Of a DNA stretch of 19,947 nt, positions 8,060 to 13,807 are shown one piece after another. Source of the stretch: Parachlamydiaceae bacterium (GTDB lineage Bacteria > Chlamydiota > Chlamydiia > Chlamydiales > Parachlamydiaceae); assembly GCA_013698165.1 (NCBI GenBank), contig JACCVN010000332.1:1-19947 (forward strand). Reading direction: 5' to 3'. Both the position numbers and the translations under genes were made by a program. The notes under the pieces are model-generated. The model was given only the letters and a program-made list of their open reading frames with translations. It searched no databases and was not told the origin of the DNA. The first letter of the stretch is position 1. Every line of letters begins with the position of its first letter.

Positions 8060-8976
8060 TGATGGCGGACTCTTGCTGTGGGGGCATTAAAGAGAATATA
8101 GGAAGTTTTTAATTGATGTTTCAGGTAAAAATTATCTTTTGTTTTTAGAATTCCATCTAAGTTCGCTTTTTCCACTGCATTTGAAAAAAATCTTTTGATG
8201 CTTGGAACAAGGGCATAATCAAAATAGGAAAGCTTTGCATAAGGTTTGGTGAGAGAATTTATTTTCAAGAAAACATTTTTAACAAAATCTAAACGAAAAG
8301 CATTTAATGGAAGTCCTGAAACAATATAATCATATTTTTGATCTGACCTAACATTATGGTCTAAAATAGAACGATGAATGACTCTAACCTTTGGCAGATG
8401 CTTGTACTTTTCTTTCAGATGTGTGCAAAATTTCACATCAAATTCAACCAAGTCTAAGCTGTCTTCAGGGTTCATTCGATGGATAATTTTATCAGTAAAT
8501 ATTCCTGTTCCCGGTCCAATTTCTAAAATTCGTCTGGGCTTTGCTTTCATGTCTTTAGGAATTTGATTAACAATTTCTTTGGCTAGACCTGTCGAGCTTG
8601 GTAAAATAGCCCCTACTGTCACAGGGTCTTTTATAAACTCAAAAAGGAAATGTAAGCTCTCATTTATAGATTGGAGAAAGGTGGTTTTTGGAATGACCAA
8701 GTTATTCTCATTGCAAATTAATTTTCTTTGTATAGCTTTGTTATCGAATATTTTACTAATTTTTTGATCTTTGTGGTTTGCTGCCCATCCACAAATTTTT
8801 GCATCATTGATCCATACCCAAGTGCTTAAAAAGTGGACGATTCTGTTTTTTTGTACGATTATTTTTTCTAAAATACTGTGTTTATTTTCAACAAATAAAT
8901 TTGAAACTTCAAATTCATTTTGAAGTCGAAATTCGTTTACAAATGTATAAGAAAGAAATGGTGTTTTTGCATTCAT
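8050..8976 (-). CDS. SAM-dependent methyltransferase, PmtA-like (phospholipid N-methyltransferase type) with N-terminal extension
   Basis: A Rossmann-fold methyltransferase of 308 residues. Motif I is LEIGPGTGIFT (151-161), the ribose-binding acidic residue lies in VEFD (177-180), and the substrate-side motif is YIVSGLPLNAF (217-227). It is preceded by FIKDPVTVGAILPSS (114-128). This arrangement (FL-x-x-P-x-x-VGA-x-x-PSS, then GPGTG, then SGLPL) is typical of phosphatidylethanolamine N-methyltransferase PmtA and its relatives, which act at the cytoplasmic membrane face. The exact substrate is inferred. Residues 1-100 are an extension not seen in the short PmtA enzymes, with no recognised domain. 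GAGGA sits seven bases before the ATG, and a promoter lies at 9045-9073. The 3' end overlaps the convergent glycosyltransferase by ten bases. Confidence 0.82.
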   Translation of the reverse strand: MNAKTPFLSYTFVNEFRLQNEFEVSNLFVENKHSILEKIIVQKNRIVHFLSTWVWINDAKICGWAANHKDQKISKIFDNKAIQRKLICNENNLVIPKTTFLQSINESLHFLFEFIKDPVTVGAILPSSTGLAKEIVNQIPKDMKAKPRRILEIGPGTGIFTDKIIHRMNPEDSLDLVEFDVKFCTHLKEKYKHLPKVRVIHRSILDHNVRSDQKYDYIVSGLPLNAFRLDFVKNVFLKINSLTKPYAKLSYFDYALVPSIKRFFSNAVEKANLDGILKTKDNFYLKHQLKTSYILFNAPTARVRHHQL

Positions 8977-8995
8977 TATAAGTCCTCTTTATTTT

Positions 8996-9005
8996 TATGA
9001 TCATA
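8996..9005. repeat. Perfect 10-bp palindrome in the methyltransferase 5' leader
   Basis: TATGATCATA is self-complementary. It lies between the predicted start of transcription (~9038, minus strand) and the ATG at 8976. It could be an operator, but short AT-rich palindromes arise easily by chance. Confidence 0.25.
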
Positions 9006-9044
9006 ATATATGGTATTTTTTATTCTATTTGTATAGAATGAATT

Positions 9045-9073
9045 AATATAGCATGAACTCGAAAAGTTTGCAA
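9045..9073 (-). promoter_or_regulatory. Candidate promoter of the PmtA-like methyltransferase
   Basis: On the minus strand: TTGCAA (9068-9073), 17-base spacer, TATATT (9045-9050). Transcription would start near 9038, giving a leader of about 60 bases. The rest of the 472-base divergent gap (8977-9448) holds the promoter of the secreted-protein gene, a 10-bp palindrome CTAACGTTAG at 9234-9243, and otherwise unstructured AT-rich sequence. Confidence 0.45.
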
Positions 9074-9388
9074 TTAGATTATTGCTGTTTGAGCATAAAT
9101 GATTGTTTTCTATTTATGAATGAAGTTCATTTATGATTTTAAAAAAAAAGATTAAACGAGGTTTTATTTTGCTGTAAATACTAGTCATAATAAAGAGCAA
9201 AAATTACGAATTCCCCGATTTCGATTCTCTGCCCTAACGTTAGTGAAGAAGGCTTAAATTTTCAGTCTGATCATGAAATTGTCCAGTTGACGCAAAAAAA
9301 ATTCCTCCGATGAGATGTGGATCAATTAGTGAATGTTTCTTCATACGATAATGAGTATGGACGAACTATATCTTTGCAAAATAAATGA

Positions 9389-9417
9389 TTGACAAAATCT
9401 GACCAGGAAAATATAAC
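9389..9417 (+). promoter_or_regulatory. Strong sigma-70-type promoter of the secreted His/Cys-rich protein
   Basis: TTGACA (9389-9394), exactly 17 bases, then TATAAC (9412-9417). This is a perfect -35 and a five-of-six -10, the best promoter match in the window. Transcription would start near 9424, about 34 bases before the ATG at 9458. Confidence 0.7.
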
Positions 9418-9457
9418 CAGAATATGAGCTAAACACCAACAAAAAGAGGTGATCCCT

Positions 9458-10033
9458 ATGAGAAATATGTTATCTGCTATTTTTTTTTCTGTTCTTTTAA
9501 TGAGTTCTTCAGCTTATGCTGCACATGATCAGGATTGTCATGAACGTCATCATCGTCATGATTGTCATGAGAATTGCCCATTCGATGGTGGATGTTTTAT
9601 CGGTGTTCGACCTAACGCAGATGCCACCCAACCTGGTATAATTGATCAATTTATTTTTGATCCTGATGGAACAGTTTATTTCAATCAGTCTAATGCTTTA
9701 GTATTCCCGAATACAACAGGAACATTTGCCCCGTCTATTGGAACTTGGAAGGTCGAGGATTGTCATGTCATCGCTACAGTAGTTGGATTCGCTGCGGCAC
9801 CCGTAGCACTTGAAGGTGGCGGAACTGATCTTAATGTAAGCAACTACCAGCGAGCCACATTTAAATTTAAAATTATTAATAAACATACATTGAGAGCTGT
9901 TCAGCGCGTGTTTAGAGACTTTTCTTTTGATGAAGATCCTTTATGTGATGAAGGTACAGTCGTTCTAAATTCATTTGCTCAGTTTGATTTAAGAAAAGTT
10001 AAAGTAAAAGAATGTGACTTAAATGTTTTTTAA
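9458..10033 (+). CDS. Secreted protein with His/Cys-rich N-terminus, unknown function
   Basis: 191 residues from ATG 9458, chosen because the near-perfect Shine-Dalgarno AGAGGTGA (9446-9453) lies four bases upstream; the GTG at 9449 lies inside that site. A classic signal peptide (MRNMLSAIFF...AYA) is probably cut after A21. The mature protein starts with HDQDCHERHHRHDCHENC and has a further Cys at 46. This is a dense cluster of His and Cys that looks suited to binding a transition metal. The remaining ~145 residues are beta-rich with Gly/Thr turns and a GTWKV segment, reminiscent of small secreted beta-barrels such as lipocalin-like proteins; no family is assigned. It is monocistronic under a strong promoter. 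Secretion is well supported; metal binding is inferred from composition. Confidence 0.85.
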   Translation: MRNMLSAIFFSVLLMSSSAYAAHDQDCHERHHRHDCHENCPFDGGCFIGVRPNADATQPGIIDQFIFDPDGTVYFNQSNALVFPNTTGTFAPSIGTWKVEDCHVIATVVGFAAAPVALEGGGTDLNVSNYQRATFKFKIINKHTLRAVQRVFRDFSFDEDPLCDEGTVVLNSFAQFDLRKVKVKECDLNVF

Positions 10034-10167
10034 ATAGTTTGGATGGATAAAAGAGAACTGAAAGATTTTATTCAAATAGTTAAAAAAAGAATAAAAAACT
10101 TTCTCTGACATCCATATCAAAATGAAGCTTCTTAAATGGGATAAACCGGATAAGAATGTCTGCGATA

Positions 10168-10213
10168 ATGATTTGTGCGCTCAATTAGTTGTAACATTGA
10201 GCGCACAAATCAT
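10168..10213. repeat. Perfect 18-bp inverted repeat with 10-base loop
   Basis: Arms ATGATTTGTGCGCTCAAT (10168-10185) and ATTGAGCGCACAAATCAT (10196-10213) are exact reverse complements around TAGTTGTAAC. It lies 135 bases after the stop of the secreted-protein gene. There is no following T-run, so it is either an atypical terminator or a palindromic mobile remnant. Confidence 0.8.
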
Positions 10214-10377
10214 ATGCCTTTGAATTTCCTTTCAGCTCGAAAGACCGGTCTTCGAATTAAATTGCCAACAACTTCTTCTTGAAAGTTTGAAATTGTTTCC
10301 CAGAGAACAAAAGGGTAATAACGTATTATTTTTTTTCTTCCGCTATTCCGCAGGCTTAATGTTTTTATGTGGCCACT
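10214..10377. other. Non-coding stretch between the long hairpin and the MITE-like element
   Basis: Nothing supported here. A minus-strand frame of 69 codons spans 10210-10419 but runs into the mobile-element end, has no convincing start and resembles no family. There are T-rich runs at 10326-10339 and a CCGCTATTCCGCAGG patch near 10340-10354. Confidence 0.4.
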
Positions 10378-10754
10378 CGGTCCGACCAAGTCACATAGGT
10401 TACACTTTAACACAACCACATAGGTTACACTTTCTGATAACTTATCTCTTTAAACTTGAGGTGTTTATGTGGTGTTTGGTGTGCAAATTTCTCCCACTAT
10501 TGGCACTCTTCTAGATAAAAATGGATAATGATGAAAGCCAAAATAAAGTAGGCCGTGACTCTTTCTCTCGGACGCCATTAATTAGATGTTTGTTAGAAAA
10601 AGAGATTTGATTAAAGAGTCATTCATCTGATGTTTAGAAAGAATATTATGTTGTTTTCTCGAATAGTTTTATCGTTTTTAAAAAGTAGTATAAATTAATT
10701 AAAGTGTAACCTGTGTGGTTGTGTTAAAGTGTAACCTATGTGAGTTTCGGACCG
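10378..10754. mobile_element. MITE-like / transposase-less IS remnant with doubled terminal repeats
   Basis: Each end has an outer CGGTCCGA motif followed inward by two copies of the 17-mer CACATAGGTTACACTTT at 25-base spacing. They lie at 10392-10408 and 10417-10433 on the left. On the right they are inverted at 10701-10717 (one base changed) and 10726-10742, with the outer CGGACCG at 10748-10754. The 267-base interior has no frame long enough for a transposase. Multiple terminal repeats like these are known as transposase-binding sites in, for example, IS21-type elements, but the family here is unassigned. No clear target-site duplication is visible. A single end of the same kind is found at 19685-19715. 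Confidence 0.75.
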
Positions 10755-11080
10755 GCTCACAACGAGCTCCATTCGGAGCAATTGCATAAGTGCCTAAAAA
10801 ATATTTTTAAGTAATGCTTAAATTAGATTTTAATAAAGATAATTTTGATATGATTTATTGTGAGAAACAAAATAAAATTATTTTTTACAAAAAATGATTA
10901 TATCTTCCGACAATATCGCTTTGAGTCAAAAATTTTGGAAGAAGACTTTACTTCTGCTATTGCCTTAATCGGGGCTTTCTTAAAGTGTTGATATGAAAGT
11001 GTAAAGTTCATCCATTTATACTATCAAATTTGTTCTTTTAAACTATGTAATTTTGCCCGAATGGGCTTATTATATTGCAT
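10755..11080. other. AT-rich non-coding stretch with small hairpins
   Basis: No gene is supported. Near the left end, next to the mobile-element end, is a GCTCC-ATTC-GGAGC hairpin (about 10766-10779). At 11055-11066 lies GCCCGAATGGGC, a four-base-pair stem with loop GAAT. Both look like members or degenerate relatives of the GC-rich mini-hairpins at 11081-11201. Confidence 0.45.
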
Positions 11081-11201
11081 TATGCCCCGAATTGCCCCAA
11101 ATGGGGCAAATTGTGTAAAGCCCATAGTGTAGTCCCGATAGGGGCAAACTATGGGTAGAGAGCATTTGAATAAAAGTCCCGAAGGGGCGGCTTGTGAAGC
11201 C
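11081..11201 (+). repeat. GC-rich multi-hairpin repeat block, copy A
   Basis: A chain of small stems. TTGCCCC/GGGGCAA is at 11092-11098/11103-11109. A nested stem has outer arms CCCATAGT/ACTATGGG (11121-11128/11148-11155) around CCC-GATA-GGG. Next are CCC-GAA-GGG (11078+100 onward, i.e. 11178-11186) and GGCTT/AAGCC (11189-11193/11197-11201). Bases 11101-11200 match the reverse complement of 19715-19814 at 92 of 100 positions by eye. Compared with copy B, this copy has a roughly ten-base insertion near 11092-11100 that adds an extra hairpin. Confidence 0.85.
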
Positions 11202-11218
11202 AATACAGGGCCTTTTAA

Positions 11219-11285
11219 CTGAGCTCAACCCCGAGAGGTTTAGCGTTGCCGAAAATTCTCAGATTCAGCTATGTCGAGTATATAT
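11219..11285 (-). repeat. Palindromic repeat element, copy 2 (downstream of the FAD oxidoreductase)
   Basis: Read on the minus strand, it begins ATATACTCGACATAG and continues with a 53-base core matching 6881-6932 at about 44 positions, with imperfect terminal arms (AGCTGAATC / GGTTGAGCT). It starts 25 bases after the minus-strand stop at 11311. It is therefore in the same position and orientation relative to its upstream gene as copy 1 is to the mdh operon. It lacks the intervening segment between leader and core that copy 1 has. Confidence 0.75.
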
Positions 11286-11310
11286 GCAACCTGATCATTT
11301 ATTACAATAT

Positions 11311-12330
11311 TCATCCCTTACCCTTCATTTCTGTCCATATACTTTGAACTAACTGTTCAGCGTAGAGTGCGTGATAAAGCAAACCTTTAGAACCCATACC
11401 ACTGATTACCCAACATTCCTCATTGACTTTTGTTAGAAGCGGCTGCCGATTAGGCGTAGAGGCCCTCACACCAGAACGGCAAGCAGAAATTTTTGCACCC
11501 TCAAGGATTGGGAGCAGTGAATTAAGTTTTGGAAGAAGTTCATTTGCAGCAATTTCTAGATTTGGTTCAGTGTTGTTAAAGACCTTTTCGTAGGTAGATC
11601 CCACTATGCAATGGTTATTTTCTTGGGACATTATGCAGTACAGTTGTGAATTAATTGCTGTGGGAAGGGGGGGAAGGTCTTTGGGCCAATTAAGCTCAAG
11701 AAGTTGGCCTTTTGTGCGTGTAATGCGGAGATGGCTTAGTTCCGGAAGAACTGTGCAATCAGCACCCATGGCGACCACAATGACATCATAGTCTGATAAT
11801 TCTTGTAGGGAGTGAATTTGCTGATGCTTAAAAACTGCTCCTTTTTGCTGACAGGCGAGCCACAGGCCTTGCAGGTATTCGGGTGCATATACTGTCATTC
11901 CGGTATTGATAAATATTCCTGGTGAATCACACTTACCCGGAATGTATGCAGACATCTCTTCAGCTTCCAGCCATTTAATGTGGCCTGGATTTAATTCAGA
12001 AGCTTTTTTGAAATAGCTCCTTTGGCTGACAGTCTGAGCAATTCTACAAATGCCTGTACGAGCTGCCACAGGCTTGTCCATCTGTTTTTCTGCTATGGAA
12101 ATCAATTTTTCGGTAGCGTGATACCCTTCAAAGCCTAAATGATTAAGTTTTGAGTATATACCAACAAAAGGGTGTAACAGTCCTGCCGCAATCCCTGAAG
12201 TGCTAATTCCGATGGGTTGGCTTCCAAAAATGGTCACATTTTTTGGTGTATGAGCCCTGTCTGGCTGTAAAAACGACCAAGCAACAGCTAAGCCGCAAAA
12301 TCCTGCACCTACCACGGCGACATTAATCAT
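11311..12330 (-). CDS. FAD-dependent oxidoreductase of the DAO family (DadA-like; MnmC C-terminal-domain-like)
   Basis: A DAO-fold flavoenzyme of 339 residues, of the kind that oxidises amines or D-/glycine-type amino acids. The dinucleotide loop is VVGAGFCG (6-13). The usual acidic residue at the end of beta-2 is missing (VTIFGSQP, 32-39). The flavin contacts SGIAAGLLHPFVG (45-57), SGVRASTPNRQPL (286-298) and the terminal SGMGSKGLLYHALYAEQL (310-327) resemble the oxidase domain of MnmC, which removes carboxymethyl from a tRNA wobble uridine, at least as much as D-amino-acid dehydrogenase. C. trachomatis has a counterpart annotated as D-amino acid dehydrogenase (CT375) beside mdh. An AAAGGG lies six bases before the ATG. 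Substrate is unproven. Confidence 0.88.
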   Translation of the reverse strand: MINVAVVGAGFCGLAVAWSFLQPDRAHTPKNVTIFGSQPIGISTSGIAAGLLHPFVGIYSKLNHLGFEGYHATEKLISIAEKQMDKPVAARTGICRIAQTVSQRSYFKKASELNPGHIKWLEAEEMSAYIPGKCDSPGIFINTGMTVYAPEYLQGLWLACQQKGAVFKHQQIHSLQELSDYDVIVVAMGADCTVLPELSHLRITRTKGQLLELNWPKDLPPLPTAINSQLYCIMSQENNHCIVGSTYEKVFNNTEPNLEIAANELLPKLNSLLPILEGAKISACRSGVRASTPNRQPLLTKVNEECWVISGMGSKGLLYHALYAEQLVQSIWTEMKGKG

Positions 12331-12342
12331 CCAAAACCCTTT

Positions 12343-12354
12343 GCCCGCAAGGGC
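12343..12354. other. GCCC-GCAA-GGGC mini-hairpin in the divergent promoter gap
   Basis: A four-base-pair GC stem with a four-base loop lies between two divergent genes. On the minus strand it ends directly before the AAAGGG ribosome binding site of the FAD oxidoreductase. On the plus strand it is followed by TATTTTT. It has the same GCCC-N4-GGGC form as the hairpin at 11055-11066. Too short to assign a function. Confidence 0.3.
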
Positions 12355-12405
12355 TATTTTTGGTACAGTGAATCAAAACTCCCGAATTTCTAACACCAAG
12401 ATAAA

Positions 12406-13014
12406 ATGATGGAAAATTTGAAGACTCAATCCCCTTGGGGCCCTATTCGCAATCTACTTGCCGTTTTATTATCCGCTATTCTTGTTGCGAGTATTTTTGC
12501 GCTATTTATGCTGTATAACTATGGACCATCAGGCCATTATATTTTGAACAATGTACTTCTTGCTCCGGACACATTAGCAAATGTATCTTTTGCTGACTCA
12601 GATCTTACCGCTGCAAAATCTCAACGCTACCAATATGATCGTATCGAATTTTCGAATTGGAATGCAGAAAAAAAGCAATGGCTTCGTATGCCTATTGGCA
12701 CTTCAGAATATGGACAGTTCTATCAAAAAATTGCCTCGGAAAAAAGCATTTTAGAAGTTTCTCATGAGGTCGTCAATCAATTCTATTCCCTACCCCCATC
12801 CAAATTGACGATCTTTATGAAATCTGCAACTGCGAATTCCTCTTCAGGAACTTCTAGCAAGCCATTGCAAGTTGCTGAATTTTCCCAAGATGGTAATTAT
12901 TATCGTATTGAATTGCATGGTCAACAGGGGAGTGAGCAATGGGCATATTTCTATCATCCTAACATTTTAAAAGAAGTTGCAGAACTCTTTGTCAATCATC
13001 TAGGTTCTAAATGA
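12406..13014 (+). CDS. Single-span membrane protein of unknown function
   Basis: A 202-residue protein with one N-terminal transmembrane helix (about 16-37) after a short cytoplasmic tail. The remaining ~160 residues would lie outside the cytoplasmic membrane. Early in that domain is the short sequence YNYGPSGHYIL, and a Ser/Thr/Gly-rich linker (TANSSSGTSS) lies near 141-150. No family is recognised. ATG 12406 and ATG 12409 are both possible, and the ribosome binding site is weak. Its TGA overlaps the ATG of the next gene (ATGA), so it is translationally coupled to the PhnP-like hydrolase and heads the operon that includes hflX and radC. Confidence 0.8.
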   Translation: MMENLKTQSPWGPIRNLLAVLLSAILVASIFALFMLYNYGPSGHYILNNVLLAPDTLANVSFADSDLTAAKSQRYQYDRIEFSNWNAEKKQWLRMPIGTSEYGQFYQKIASEKSILEVSHEVVNQFYSLPPSKLTIFMKSATANSSSGTSSKPLQVAEFSQDGNYYRIELHGQQGSEQWAYFYHPNILKEVAELFVNHLGSK

Positions 13015-13805
13015 AAAAATGCCGTTTAGTATTTTTAGGAACAGGCGGATCGATGGGCGTTCCTGTCATTGCCTGCCAATGTCAAGTCTGTACTTCTTTA
13101 GATCCCCATAATCAACGTTTGCGACCTTCAGTTCTTATCAAAACAGACTTACAGACAATTTTAATTGACAGCAGTCCAGATTTTCGAACTCAGGCTTTGC
13201 GCGCAAAGATTCAAAACATTGACAATGTAATTTTTACTCATGCCCATCATGACCATACTGCAGGTGTTGATGACCTTCGGATTTTTACTCTGAGAAACAA
13301 TTTCAAAATGCCTTGTTTATTATCTCAAGAAACTCTAAGAGATTTGCAAAAACGTTTTTATTACATCTTTGAGGAGATTGTCGGCAAGCCAAAGTTCACC
13401 ACCAATCTTGAGATTACTTTACTTCCTGAAGTTGAAGGCGAGATTGCTTTTGCGGGATTAAATATTAGAAGCTTTACCTATAGGCAGTGTGGTATGGCTG
13501 TGAATGGATTACGTTTTGGAAATTTTGCATTTTTAACTGATATCAAGGAATACGACCCTGAAATTTTTAATTTCTTAAAAGGAGTAAAAATACTTGTGAT
13601 AAGCGCCTTGCGTTTTACGCCTTCGATTTTTCATCTTACAGTAGATGAAGCCATCGAATTTGCCGCTAAAGTGGGAGCGGAAAAAGTTTGGCTAACACAT
13701 ATTGCTCACGAATTAGACCATGAAAAAACTAATGCCTACTTACCTGAACATATACGTTTAAGTTATGATGGATTGGAATTTGAATTTGAAGCAGAAGAGG
13801 CTTAA
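13011..13805 (+). CDS. Metallo-beta-lactamase-fold hydrolase, PhnP-like
   Basis: A predicted cytoplasmic phosphodiesterase with two metal ions. The signature THAHHDHTAG gives H77, H79, D81 and H82. Further ligands are likely H161-like/D in the TDIKEY segment and the His of LTHIAHELDH near the C-terminus. The N-terminal ACQCQVC (C22, C24, C27) matches the extra structural zinc site typical of PhnP. E. coli PhnP cleaves ribosyl cyclic phosphate in phosphonate breakdown, but no C-P lyase genes are seen here. The real substrate may therefore be another cyclic nucleotide or phosphoribosyl product. C. trachomatis has an orthologue next to hflX (CT380), in line with the gene order here. Length (264 aa) is normal. 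Confidence 0.88.
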   Translation: MKKCRLVFLGTGGSMGVPVIACQCQVCTSLDPHNQRLRPSVLIKTDLQTILIDSSPDFRTQALRAKIQNIDNVIFTHAHHDHTAGVDDLRIFTLRNNFKMPCLLSQETLRDLQKRFYYIFEEIVGKPKFTTNLEITLLPEVEGEIAFAGLNIRSFTYRQCGMAVNGLRFGNFAFLTDIKEYDPEIFNFLKGVKILVISALRFTPSIFHLTVDEAIEFAAKVGAEKVWLTHIAHELDHEKTNAYLPEHIRLSYDGLEFEFEAEEA

Positions 13806-13807
13806 TA

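Noticed and set aside
9449..9457. GTG 9449 as the start of the secreted protein
   Set aside because: The GTG lies within the Shine-Dalgarno sequence that serves ATG 9458; the latter gives a standard signal peptide.
10210..10419. Minus-strand frame of 69 codons
   Set aside because: It overlaps the end of the MITE-like element, and its first residues are the translated terminal repeat. It has no ribosome binding site and no family resemblance.
10287..10514. Plus-strand frame of 75 codons
   Set aside because: It crosses the mobile-element terminus, is very Phe/Leu rich from T-runs, and lacks a plausible start.
10392..10742. Regularly spaced repeats suggesting a CRISPR array
   Set aside because: There are only two units at each end, inverted between ends, with the same 8-base spacer; this is a mobile-element terminus.
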